A stretch of DNA of 64,000 nt from Neotamlana sedimentorum (GTDB taxonomy: Bacteria > Bacteroidota > Bacteroidia > Flavobacteriales > Flavobacteriaceae), in the NCBI RefSeq assembly GCF_000943565.1, contig NZ_JTDW01000001.1, forward strand, positions 434,001 to 498,000, read 5' to 3'. The notes under the pieces are model-generated. The model was not told the origin of the DNA. It saw only the letters and a program-made list of their open reading frames with translations, and did no database searches. Shown here piece after piece: positions 19,751 to 28,709 of the stretch (its first letter is position 1; each line of letters starts with the position of its first letter). A program made the translations under genes and the position numbers.

Positions 19751-21046
19751 ATGTTATTGATGAAAAAAACAAATGTGCTATCCGCTCGAAAAATTGGGTT
19801 TTTAATACTGTTGGCAGGAATACTGCTTTCTTGTAACCAAAAAAAGAAATCAAAAGCAAATCAAGATAAAGCGGTTGACCTTCATGTAGAGCAGGTTACG
19901 GGTTCTTATAATGATGATGTGCGTTTTATGAAAAATTACATCGAATTAATAGAACTTAGCGATGCTAGCAATCAATCTAAAGTAGCAGTTTCGGCTGCAT
20001 TGCAAGGTCGTGTTATGACGAGTTCTGCCGATGGAAAATCCGGTAGAAGTTACGGTTGGATTAATCGTGAGTTGTTTGAGTCTGAAGAGATTCAAGAACA
20101 CATCAACGTTTACGGAGGAGAAGAACGTTTTTGGTTAGGGCCAGAAGGCGGACAATACTCTATCTTTTTTGAAAAAGGAGCTGAGTTTACTCTAGATGAT
20201 TGGTACACTCCAAAATTAATAGATTTAGAACCTTTTGATGTAAAAAACGTATCGGCAACTTCGGCTACGTTTACCAAAAAAGCATCTTTAAAAAATTATT
20301 CAGGGTTCCAGTTCGATATGGAAATTGAAAGAGAAGTAGCTATTCTTTCTAAGGATGATATTCAAAAGCAATTAAACCTTTCAGAATTATCTAATCAATT
20401 AAAAACTGTAGCGTATCAAACTAAAAATACACTTACCAATATCGGCACAAAAGATTGGAAAAAAGATAGCGGTTTATTGTCTATTTGGTTGTTAGGCATG
20501 TTTAATCACTCGCCAAATACCACTATTTTAATTCCTTATGTTCAAGGAGATGATGCTGCATTAGGAAAGGTAGTAAACGACACGTATTTTGGAAAAGTGC
20601 CCGCAGATAGATTGGTGGTAAAAGGAAATGCCATTTTTTTTAAAGGCGATGGAGAATACAGAAGTAAAATAGGTTTAACGCCAATGCGAGCAAAAGATAT
20701 TGCAGGTTCTTACGATTCAGCAAACGGAATTTTAACTATTGTAAAATACAACAAGCCTAAAAATGTTACAGATTACGTAAACTCGATGTGGGAAATTCAA
20801 GAAGAACCTTTTAGTGGAGATGTTATTAATGCTTATAACGATGGCGCACCAGAACCTGGAGCTAAACCTTTAGGGCCTTTTTATGAGTTAGAAACCTCTT
20901 CTCCTGCATTAGCTTTAAAGGCTGGAGAAAGTGGCACACATATTCAAACTACTTATCATATTGAAGGGGATGAAATAACATTGAATCCTTTGGTAAAAGA
21001 ACTTTTTGGAGTATCAATTAACGACATAAAAACAGCTTTTAATTAA
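19751..21046 (+). CDS. DUF6786-like lipoprotein of unknown function
   Basis: A 431-residue lipoprotein (signal ending LLSC near residue 28). An alternative start at 19760 gives MKKTNVLSARK and the same lipobox. The sequence has GRVMTSSADGKSGRSYGWINRELF near the N-terminus, then EERFWLGPEGGQYSIFF and DDWYTPKLIDLEPFDV. I match this, with moderate confidence, to the DUF6786 family seen in Bacteroidetes PULs. The all-beta, Trp/Tyr-rich character would suit a galactose-mutarotase-like fold. No catalytic function is known to me. Its stop is 1 bp from the GH29 start, so the two are tightly coupled and a shared sugar target is plausible. Confidence 0.6.
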   Translation: MLLMKKTNVLSARKIGFLILLAGILLSCNQKKKSKANQDKAVDLHVEQVTGSYNDDVRFMKNYIELIELSDASNQSKVAVSAALQGRVMTSSADGKSGRSYGWINRELFESEEIQEHINVYGGEERFWLGPEGGQYSIFFEKGAEFTLDDWYTPKLIDLEPFDVKNVSATSATFTKKASLKNYSGFQFDMEIEREVAILSKDDIQKQLNLSELSNQLKTVAYQTKNTLTNIGTKDWKKDSGLLSIWLLGMFNHSPNTTILIPYVQGDDAALGKVVNDTYFGKVPADRLVVKGNAIFFKGDGEYRSKIGLTPMRAKDIAGSYDSANGILTIVKYNKPKNVTDYVNSMWEIQEEPFSGDVINAYNDGAPEPGAKPLGPFYELETSSPALALKAGESGTHIQTTYHIEGDEITLNPLVKELFGVSINDIKTAFN

Positions 21047-21047
21047 T

Positions 21048-22640
21048 ATGAAAACTAAATTTTTATTTTTAACAGTAATAATGTCTTTAATATTGCTGGC
21101 TTGTAAATCAGAAGTAAAGAAAGAAGAAATTGTTCAATTACCATATGATGGTAGCTGGGAATCACTCCAAAAAATGCCAGTACCCAATTGGTTTAACGAT
21201 GGTAAAATAGGAATTTTTATCCATTGGGGACCTTATAGTGTTATTGGTCACCGCAAAGGAGGAAGAGGTTATGCGGAGCATACTCCTAAATTAATTTATA
21301 AAGATTCATCCTACTATTATCCTTATTTAAGAGAACGTTGGGGAATAGCACCACCAGAATTTGGTTATAAAGACATCATCCCAGAGTTTAAAGCAGAAAA
21401 ATGGAATCCAGAGGAATGGGCAGAATTGTTTGCTGAGGTTGGAGCAAAATATGTCGTGTTAACAGCCGAACATCATGATGGTTGGGCCAATTGGGATTCC
21501 GATTTAACACCTTGGAATGCCATGGATAAAGGACCTAAACGAGATTTGGTAGGCGATTTAGGAAAAGCGGTTAAAGCCCAAGGTTTAAAATACGCGCCAT
21601 CATATCACAGAGAACGTCATACCAGTTTTTTTACCAAGCAACAATATAAAGTACATGCCAAAGCTCAAGATGATATTTTAGAAGAAATTAAAAGAAACCC
21701 TGAAGCGGAATCGTTATACGGATCTTTTGGTTTTAGTAAAGAAGCTGTTGATGAATATGTGGCAAGATGGAAAGAAATTCAAGATAAATATCAACCTGAC
21801 TTTTTATGGATTGACGACATTCCAATTTTTACAAGAGATGGAAACAATACACAAGTAGAACCTAAAGTATTTAAGCCAGAAATTCAATACTATTACGACC
21901 AATGTAGATTGATGATTACGGATTTTATGAACAATGGAGCCCAAAATAATCAAGAGGTTTATGTAAATAACAAAGGAAAGAATAGAAACTGGCCCGATGG
22001 CATTGGTTGTTTAGAAAAGGACAACTTAAAATTAAAAGTGATTGGTCCTAAATGGCAAAGCTGTACTACGTTTGGAACCTCGTTTGGATATTTAGAAAAC
22101 GATACTTACAAAACGGTTGAAAGTGTTATTCATGAAATGGTAGAAGTAATTTCTAGAAATGGAAATTTCTTAATTAACATAGGGCCAAAGGCCGATGGTA
22201 CTATTGTTCCAGAGCAAGAGGAACGATTAAGAGCTATGGGAAAATGGTTGGCTACCAACGGAGCTGCTATTTATGGAACGCGTTATTGGAAAGAAAATCA
22301 TCAAAAAAATGGTAATCTAGCTTTTACTACCAAAGGAACAAAATTATATGCCATTGCTTTGGATAAGCCTTTGGCTCCAATTTTAATAGAAGCGACTAAA
22401 GGTTGGACAAATATGGACGTAAAATCGGTAAAGCTTTTAGGAACAGATGCCGAGGTTTCTTGGAATGTCACCGCTAATGGTTTAGAAATTATTCCGCCAT
22501 CAGATTTAGGAAAAAGCGAATATGCTTGGTCTTTTGAGATAGAAACAAACACCAATCAGCATACACCAAACGCGATTCAAAACGATGCAAGTAAAGCACT
22601 AGAAGGAACCAAAAAAGTAGATTTAGATGGTAACCACTAA
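21048..22640 (+). CDS. GH29 family alpha-L-fucosidase lipoprotein
   Basis: A 530-residue lipoprotein (LLAC, Cys19). The TIM-barrel begins with WFNDGKIGIFIHWGPYSV, a GH29 signature. LTAEHHDGWANWDS follows, then the strand PDFLWIDDIP with the probable nucleophile Asp256. NGNFLINIGPKADGTI near the C-terminal end of the barrel is also diagnostic. A beta-sandwich C-terminal domain follows. GH29 enzymes release alpha-L-fucose with retention. The tail after about residue 505 is polar and low-complexity. Together with GH95 it argues that fucose is a major product. The next start, at 22660, lies 19 bp downstream. Confidence 0.93.
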   Translation: MKTKFLFLTVIMSLILLACKSEVKKEEIVQLPYDGSWESLQKMPVPNWFNDGKIGIFIHWGPYSVIGHRKGGRGYAEHTPKLIYKDSSYYYPYLRERWGIAPPEFGYKDIIPEFKAEKWNPEEWAELFAEVGAKYVVLTAEHHDGWANWDSDLTPWNAMDKGPKRDLVGDLGKAVKAQGLKYAPSYHRERHTSFFTKQQYKVHAKAQDDILEEIKRNPEAESLYGSFGFSKEAVDEYVARWKEIQDKYQPDFLWIDDIPIFTRDGNNTQVEPKVFKPEIQYYYDQCRLMITDFMNNGAQNNQEVYVNNKGKNRNWPDGIGCLEKDNLKLKVIGPKWQSCTTFGTSFGYLENDTYKTVESVIHEMVEVISRNGNFLINIGPKADGTIVPEQEERLRAMGKWLATNGAAIYGTRYWKENHQKNGNLAFTTKGTKLYAIALDKPLAPILIEATKGWTNMDVKSVKLLGTDAEVSWNVTANGLEIIPPSDLGKSEYAWSFEIETNTNQHTPNAIQNDASKALEGTKKVDLDGNH

Positions 22641-22659
22641 AACAGATAATAATTTTAAA

Positions 22660-24063
22660 ATGAGGTATAAGTTTTTAAAAATAATATTATTCGCATTTAC
22701 TCTAATTATTATTTTTTCAAACAATGCTTTTGCTCAATTTAAAGATAAAATAACTTTAGTTGGTTGGGTTACAGATGTAAATAATAATCCTTTAGATGGT
22801 GTTTCTATTCATGCCAATGGAGAAGGAACTAAAACAAAATCTGATGGAAAATTTGAATTGATACTGCATAAATCACATTCAAAAAAAATAGAATTACGTA
22901 TTTCAAAACTAGGATTCAAAGAGCAGAAAATAAAAGTAAATACATCAAAATTAGCTAAAGATTTAAAAATTCAGTTGATTTCTGATGGGAATAAACTGGC
23001 TAAATATCAAATAGAAAAAGTCAGTATAGAACCCGAAGTGCTTTCGGTAATGAAAGAAAAATGGAACGACAATTTTATACATGCTCAATATCCTAAACAA
23101 TATTTAAATAATATTATTATGCTAACTCCTGGAGATGATGTGCAAACAGCTATTGATAAAGCTCACGAAAGCGGTGGCGGAATTGTGTACTTAACAGAAG
23201 GAATACATACTACAGATAACTTAAAAATTAAAAGTAAAGTAACGCTTTGTGGAGCTGGAAGAAGTAAAACAATTTTAAAACACACGGGTAAAGGCCATTT
23301 TATGGATCAGGCAGAACAAAAACTTACCGATATTGTGTTTAAAGACATCACTCTTCAAGGCGGAGAGCATACAAAAAGTGGACTGAATTTACGCGGACAA
23401 AACGACGATAGACACGAACGTTTTATGTGGCAAAATGTTAACATTACCGGCATTAATTCTCATGGAATTGGTATTAGTCGTGTGAATCATATTATTATGG
23501 ATAATAGCCATTTTCAAAACAATGGACTTAAAGGTAGTTTACACCATAATGTGTACTTTTTGTTTGTGAGCTATGTGTTGCAGTCGGATTGCGACATGTC
23601 TAATCCTGCTGAGGGTAAATCGAATAAATATACTTCTACATCACATTTGTTAACACAACGTTGTGTGATGAAAAACGGAAAAGGAAATGGTATTCAAGCC
23701 GATAATGATCAAGGTGGTTATTTGTTTTTTCACAAACATCATTTGTCAGGATTTAAAAGAGTAGCTATGTGGTTTCCTTGCGAAGAATATTATAACAAAT
23801 TTCAATATACCGAAGATCCAAAATGGGTGCCTCAAAATGTTATTTTAAATCGTTGTGAAGTTATCAATAACGGCTATGGCGCCATGTGGAGAATTGTAGG
23901 AGGCAAATCTAACGTTATCAATAGTTATTTTGATAATGAAAAAATAGACATGGGTTTGCTAAAAGGGAAGGTCAAAATGGATAAAAATAGTGTATTTAAA
24001 AAAGGCAACGAATTTTATGAAGATGTAAAAGAGTGGCCAAAAGATTTAAAATTACTCGGGTAA
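22660..24063 (+). CDS. Regulatory-like Ig domain plus right-handed beta-helix protein, possible lyase or glycosidase
   Basis: A 467-residue secreted protein. I chose the ATG at 22660 because it starts a clean signal peptide (MRYKFLK to AFAQ) and avoids overlap with the GH29 gene. Residues about 30-105 form a carboxypeptidase-regulatory-like Ig domain (VTDVNNNPLDGVSIHANGEG). The rest is a pectate-lyase-superfamily beta-helix: PGDDVQTAIDKAHESGGGIVYLTEGIH, then ITLQGGEHTKSGLNLRGQ, GISRVNHIIMDNSHFQNNG and NGIQADNDQGG. It lies between GH29 and a sulfatase. No known PL family is recognisable by eye. It could be a polysaccharide lyase, a GH28/GH141-type hydrolase or a binding protein. Confidence 0.65.
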   Translation: MRYKFLKIILFAFTLIIIFSNNAFAQFKDKITLVGWVTDVNNNPLDGVSIHANGEGTKTKSDGKFELILHKSHSKKIELRISKLGFKEQKIKVNTSKLAKDLKIQLISDGNKLAKYQIEKVSIEPEVLSVMKEKWNDNFIHAQYPKQYLNNIIMLTPGDDVQTAIDKAHESGGGIVYLTEGIHTTDNLKIKSKVTLCGAGRSKTILKHTGKGHFMDQAEQKLTDIVFKDITLQGGEHTKSGLNLRGQNDDRHERFMWQNVNITGINSHGIGISRVNHIIMDNSHFQNNGLKGSLHHNVYFLFVSYVLQSDCDMSNPAEGKSNKYTSTSHLLTQRCVMKNGKGNGIQADNDQGGYLFFHKHHLSGFKRVAMWFPCEEYYNKFQYTEDPKWVPQNVILNRCEVINNGYGAMWRIVGGKSNVINSYFDNEKIDMGLLKGKVKMDKNSVFKKGNEFYEDVKEWPKDLKLLG

Positions 24064-24068
24064 CCATA

Positions 24069-25559
24069 ATGAAAATTAAAGACATATATATTGTTTTATT
24101 AGTAGCAGGGTTAAACATTGCTTGCGCACAAGAAAAAAAGCCCAACATCATTTTTATTATGGCCGACGATTTGGGTTGGCAAGATGTAGGATTTATGGGA
24201 AGCCAATGGTTTGAAACGCCAAATTTAGATGCTTTAGCTAAAGAAAGTCTTGTGTTTACAGATGCTTACATGTACCCAACTTGTTCACCTTCTAGAACAG
24301 CTTTGTTAACAGGAAAGCAGTCTTTTAGAACGGGTGTTTACAATGTGCCCGTATTAGAAAAAGGAGATGCAGAACACAACATTTTTTCACGTTGGACAGT
24401 AGGTTTAGAACACATCATGTATGCACAACCACTTAAAGAAGCAGGTTATAAATCCATTCACTTGGGAAAATGGCATGTGGTAGGTCCAAATCCAAAGGAA
24501 GAAACAAATTACCCGTTTAAAAAGCCTTTAAAACAACCTGCTAACGGAAGTCTAAAATGGTTACAAGAACATCAATCTGCAGAAATTCAACAATACTATT
24601 CAATTGGAAAAGGTTTTGATGAAAATGTTGGAGGTACGTGGTGGGGCGATCCTGCGCGTGGCTATGAAAAAGGGTATAAAGCAGAGAGTGGTGGTTACAA
24701 AGCACCGTTTAAAAATCCGTTTATAAAAGATAAAAAAGAAGATGAATGGTTAACTGATAGATTAACAGATGATGCTATCGATTTTATCAAAAGAAATAAA
24801 AACGAAGCCTTTTTCGTGAATTTACATTACTATGCACCACATCGGCCAACGGTACCAAGAAACAACGAGCAATATCAAAAGTTTTTAAACAAAACACCAG
24901 ATGCAGTTACAGGACAAGGAGAAAAACGTTTGGAAGAAATTGCTGGTTACGCTACGATGATTGCTTCGATTGATGAAAACGTAAAACGTATTTTCGATTA
25001 TTTAGATGAACAAGGTTTACGAGAAAATACCATGGTTATTTTTACTTCCGATAACGGGTTTAACGGTTTACAAAGTAATACAAATAGTTTAAGAGGAGCT
25101 AAAGGAACTATTTACGAAGGTGGCATTCGAGTGCCTGCTTTTGTGAATTGGACAGGTAAAATAAAGGCTGGAATTTCAGAAACCCCTATTTGCGGAATGG
25201 ATTATTTTCCAACATTTCTGGACTTAGCAAACATAAAAGATTACAACGGCGTGTTAGATGGAACTTCTATTGTTCCGTTGTTAAATAACGATTCCTTTAA
25301 AGAAAGAGCTTTGTTCTGGCATTTGGCAAGCACTTATAAAAATCCGCCTTGTTCTATTGTTAGAAAAGGAAAATGGAAACTTATTCAGTTTTTAAACGAT
25401 GGAAAATTGGAGTTGTATAATCTTAAAGACGATTTAAAAGAAACTGAAAATTTAGTTTCGGAAGAAAAAGAAGTCATAAAAGAGTTGTTGTCAGAATTAA
25501 CATCTTGGAGAAAAGATAACAAGGTGCCGCTTCCGCCAGCATCGGTATTAAATTTTTAA
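24069..25559 (+). CDS. S1-family sulfatase (CSPSR active site)
   Basis: A 496-residue secreted sulfatase. The start is set at the ATG at 24069, which begins a signal peptide (MKIKDIYIVLL to about residue 20) and leaves 5 bp after the beta-helix gene; an upstream in-frame ATG would overlap that gene. MADDLGWQDVGFMG carries metal ligands, and YPTCSPSRTALLTGKQSF gives the formylglycine Cys72. HLGKWHVVG replaces the usual GKWHLG. FTSDNGFNGLQ and EGGIRVPAFVNW follow. The W-Q-D block and the 140-190 insertion set it apart from the other copies. Likely role is exo- or endo-desulfation of a distinct position. Confidence 0.92.
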   Translation: MKIKDIYIVLLVAGLNIACAQEKKPNIIFIMADDLGWQDVGFMGSQWFETPNLDALAKESLVFTDAYMYPTCSPSRTALLTGKQSFRTGVYNVPVLEKGDAEHNIFSRWTVGLEHIMYAQPLKEAGYKSIHLGKWHVVGPNPKEETNYPFKKPLKQPANGSLKWLQEHQSAEIQQYYSIGKGFDENVGGTWWGDPARGYEKGYKAESGGYKAPFKNPFIKDKKEDEWLTDRLTDDAIDFIKRNKNEAFFVNLHYYAPHRPTVPRNNEQYQKFLNKTPDAVTGQGEKRLEEIAGYATMIASIDENVKRIFDYLDEQGLRENTMVIFTSDNGFNGLQSNTNSLRGAKGTIYEGGIRVPAFVNWTGKIKAGISETPICGMDYFPTFLDLANIKDYNGVLDGTSIVPLLNNDSFKERALFWHLASTYKNPPCSIVRKGKWKLIQFLNDGKLELYNLKDDLKETENLVSEEKEVIKELLSELTSWRKDNKVPLPPASVLNF

Positions 25560-25569
25560 AAATAAAAAC

Positions 25570-27141
25570 ATGAAAATAAGAATAACATATTTATTGGGAA
25601 TAGCATTTTTTGCAATCATAGTGTCTTGTAAAGAGAAACAACAGGAATCAACTTCTACAAACTGGATAATCGATTCGCAACAAGACTGGCAAAATAGTAT
25701 TAATCAACTTAATAACGTCGAAATTAAAAATGGCAATTTAGAGCCTACGTCTAAAACAGCAAGTTTTAAAACCATTTTTAAAAAGTTTAGTAAAAAACAA
25801 ACTTTAAAAGCTGTTACGTTTTCACAATCAAACGAATGGCTTAATTGGCAGCCAGTACAAAATATTGGACCTACTAATTTAGCCGACGCGCCAGTAGCCT
25901 TACAATTGGGTTCGGGTAATTATTGGATGTTTGGCAGGTATAATAAAAGTAAAAAACAAAATGGTTTTCAGTCGAAAGATACTGTTTTAGAAGGGTTTGA
26001 TGTTAAATTGAAAACCACACCGTTTAAAAATCAGTTTGATGCTCCTGGAGGATTAAAACCAAGTTTAGGAGGTTATCATGCGTGGCAAAGTACCGATATG
26101 GTAAATTGGGTGCATCACGGGCCGGTTTCAGAAGAATTTTCAAAATGGGTTACTACTGCAGAATATGTCGATGGGAAACTGTATTTGTATTACGATTTTC
26201 CAAACGATCAGGATCCACATCTTTATATCGATGATAATTTAACCGATGGCATTCCTGGAAAAAATATGGGCATGGTGTTTAACGATGTTACACATGGTTC
26301 CGATTGTGCGGTAATTCGCGATTTAGAAGGGAATTTTCATTTAATAGTTGAAGATTGGTCGCCTATAAATGCATCTACCCATGCCTGGGATTCGCCTTTA
26401 GCAGTTCATGCGGTAAGTAAAACTGGTACTGGCGATTTTAAAGTTTTAAATCCGCCGGTTGATGAGCGAACAAACCCTACAGGAAAAATGGCAAAATATG
26501 TCCATCCGCATTGGCATAAAGAAGCTCCAGAGCGCTTTCCTGCAAAAGTAGCCGATGAAGATGTGCCACAGCATCGCGTAAAAAAAGGACAAAAGAGGGC
26601 TTATGGTAAATATGAAATTCATTCACCAGAGCAAAATGCCTATGGAGATTGGGCTTCTATTTCCATTGGCGGCCAATATTATTTATTCGCAGATTTCGAT
26701 CCGGCAAACGGCCATGGAAGAAAAGATATGAGTGTAGCTTGGTTTACTTCAAGTGATATTAATAAACCCTTTGAGTTTTGTGGAAACATTGGTCAAGGGC
26801 ATCCAGATCCTGATATTATGTTTGCCGAAGGAAAATTTTATTTGGTAACTCAAATGAATACCGATTACATAAGCAACGGGCCCTGGGTAGAAACTGTTGA
26901 GGTTCGGGTAGGAGTAGACACCAACAATAATGGTGAAGTTGATACTTGGAGCGAATGGCAACAGGTTAAAGAGCAATACAATTATATTAAAGATTTTGCG
27001 AAACAGGTAGAGCGCATTCCGGCGTCTTTTAATGTTTCAAATTTGCCAGAAGGTTATGGGTTTCAGTTGGAAGTGAAAATCTCTAATGCTTCGAAAAATA
27101 AGTCAAAACCAGTGTTAGATGAAATTGCGATTACTTATTAA
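25570..27141 (+). CDS. GH43/GH32-like beta-propeller lipoprotein, unassigned family
   Basis: A 523-residue lipoprotein (IVSC, Cys20). Repeated short strands, such as GYHAWQSTDMVNWVHHGPVS, VDGKLYLYYDFPNDQDPH, DCAVIRDLEGNFHLIVEDW and GGQYYLFADFDPANG, are typical of five-bladed propeller glycosidases of the GH43/GH32/GH117 type. Candidate acidic residues include the Asp in HGSDCAVIRD and Asp in HPDPDIMFAEG. The C-terminus after about residue 420 looks like a beta-sandwich, with VRVGVDTNNNGEVDTWSEW. I do not recognise the family number. It lies between two sulfatases and probably cleaves a desulfated terminal sugar. A binding-only role cannot be excluded. Confidence 0.6.
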   Translation: MKIRITYLLGIAFFAIIVSCKEKQQESTSTNWIIDSQQDWQNSINQLNNVEIKNGNLEPTSKTASFKTIFKKFSKKQTLKAVTFSQSNEWLNWQPVQNIGPTNLADAPVALQLGSGNYWMFGRYNKSKKQNGFQSKDTVLEGFDVKLKTTPFKNQFDAPGGLKPSLGGYHAWQSTDMVNWVHHGPVSEEFSKWVTTAEYVDGKLYLYYDFPNDQDPHLYIDDNLTDGIPGKNMGMVFNDVTHGSDCAVIRDLEGNFHLIVEDWSPINASTHAWDSPLAVHAVSKTGTGDFKVLNPPVDERTNPTGKMAKYVHPHWHKEAPERFPAKVADEDVPQHRVKKGQKRAYGKYEIHSPEQNAYGDWASISIGGQYYLFADFDPANGHGRKDMSVAWFTSSDINKPFEFCGNIGQGHPDPDIMFAEGKFYLVTQMNTDYISNGPWVETVEVRVGVDTNNNGEVDTWSEWQQVKEQYNYIKDFAKQVERIPASFNVSNLPEGYGFQLEVKISNASKNKSKPVLDEIAITY

Positions 27142-27179
27142 TAGTAATCTTTTCTGTAAAAAATGAAATTCAAAATAAA

Positions 27180-28625
27180 ATGAAAAATAGTTTTCAAATT
27201 ATGTTCTTCGCTGTTTTCATGTTTAGTATGTTGTTATACGGAAACACAAGCACAACCCAAAAAACATTTGCAGATACCACAAATACAAAGGAGAAACCGC
27301 CAAATATTATTTTAATAATGGCCGATGACCTCGGTTTTGGTGATGTTGGTTTTAACGAAAACAAAGAGGTTCTCACACCTCAAATGGATTATATGGCTAA
27401 AAAAGGTATCACATTCACCAACTTTTATGCTGCAGCACCCTTATGTTCTCCAACAAGAGCTAGTGTGCTTACAGGAAGAGATCCGTTTAGACAAGGTATT
27501 TTTGCAGCGCATACCGAAGGCATGCGACCAGCTGAGAAAACTATTCCTGAACTTTTAAAAGTAGAAGGATATTCTACTGGGTTTTTTGGTAAATGGCATT
27601 TAGGATGGTTGGAGCCAGATAAAGTGGAGTCCCGAGGTAAATATTCACCACCATGGCATCATGGATACGATGAAACTTTTGCCACTAAAAGTGCTGTGCC
27701 AACTTGGGATCCGACAAAAACACCGAAGGGTTGGACAAGTTGGGGCTCTCAAGAAGATGGTTCTTGGGGAGGTTCTATCTATATAAGAAATGGTGAACCT
27801 GTAACCGATAACTTAGAAGGTGATGATAGCCGTATTATTATGGATCGTGCCATTCCTTTTATCGAAAATTCTATAAATAAGCAACAATCATTTTTTGCTA
27901 CCATTTGGTTTCATACACCACATGAACCTGTTGTAGCTGGTCCAGAATATTTGGCAAAATACCCTAATTTACCTTTAGGTAAACAACATTATTATGGTAG
28001 TATTACCGCAATGGACGACCAAATAGGCCGGTTAAAAGATTTTTTAAAAGCGCAAGACGTTCTTGAAAACACTATAATTTTCTTTTGTAGCGATAATGGT
28101 CCTGCAGATCCACAGGTTAGAAAAGGTAACGCTTCGGCAAAACCTTTTAAAGGGCACAAGCATCAAATGTGGGAAGGTGGATTGCGTGTGCCATCATTCG
28201 TGTATTGGCCAGGAAAAATCACAGATGGAAAAATTTCCCATTATCAATCTTCAACAAACGATTATTTGCCGACCATTTTAGATATTCTTGGTGTTACGCT
28301 AAATAAAAAACATGTGTTAGATGGGGTAAGTCTAAAACCAATCATTTTTAGCGATCAAAATTTAGAAAGATTAATTCCAATAGCATCAGGTTATAAGCGA
28401 TTGTATAACGGCACCGAATTGTATGCCTTTGTAAAAGGGCGATACAAAATTTGTATTCCAGAAAAAGGTGATAAGATGATGCTTTTCGATTTAAAGAATG
28501 ATCCTGGAGAAACCAATAATTTAGCTGCAGAAAAAACAGAATTATTAAATAGCATGATAGCCGAATTAGAGGAACTTAAAATATCTTGGAAACAAAGTAG
28601 AGAGGGTAAAGATTATAAGTGGTAG
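27180..28625 (+). CDS. S1-family sulfatase (CSPTR active site)
   Basis: A 481-residue exported sulfatase. The first 30 residues form a signal region followed by a polar linker (TTNTKEKP). MADDLGFGDVGFNE provides metal ligands, and APLCSPTRASVLTGRDPFR gives the formylglycine Cys89. GKWHLGWLEPD, FCSDNGPAD and EGGLRVPSFVYWPG follow. HTPHEPVV is the substrate-facing His region. It closes the first long plus-strand run; the next gene starts 84 bp later. The sulfate position is unknown. Confidence 0.92.
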   Translation: MKNSFQIMFFAVFMFSMLLYGNTSTTQKTFADTTNTKEKPPNIILIMADDLGFGDVGFNENKEVLTPQMDYMAKKGITFTNFYAAAPLCSPTRASVLTGRDPFRQGIFAAHTEGMRPAEKTIPELLKVEGYSTGFFGKWHLGWLEPDKVESRGKYSPPWHHGYDETFATKSAVPTWDPTKTPKGWTSWGSQEDGSWGGSIYIRNGEPVTDNLEGDDSRIIMDRAIPFIENSINKQQSFFATIWFHTPHEPVVAGPEYLAKYPNLPLGKQHYYGSITAMDDQIGRLKDFLKAQDVLENTIIFFCSDNGPADPQVRKGNASAKPFKGHKHQMWEGGLRVPSFVYWPGKITDGKISHYQSSTNDYLPTILDILGVTLNKKHVLDGVSLKPIIFSDQNLERLIPIASGYKRLYNGTELYAFVKGRYKICIPEKGDKMMLFDLKNDPGETNNLAAEKTELLNSMIAELEELKISWKQSREGKDYKW

Positions 28626-28709
28626 TTAACATTGATTGTCCTTTTGTAATTTTAGTTAGTACTTTTTTTAAAAACATTATGCAGTGAAATACTAAAACTT
28701 TTTTGAATA

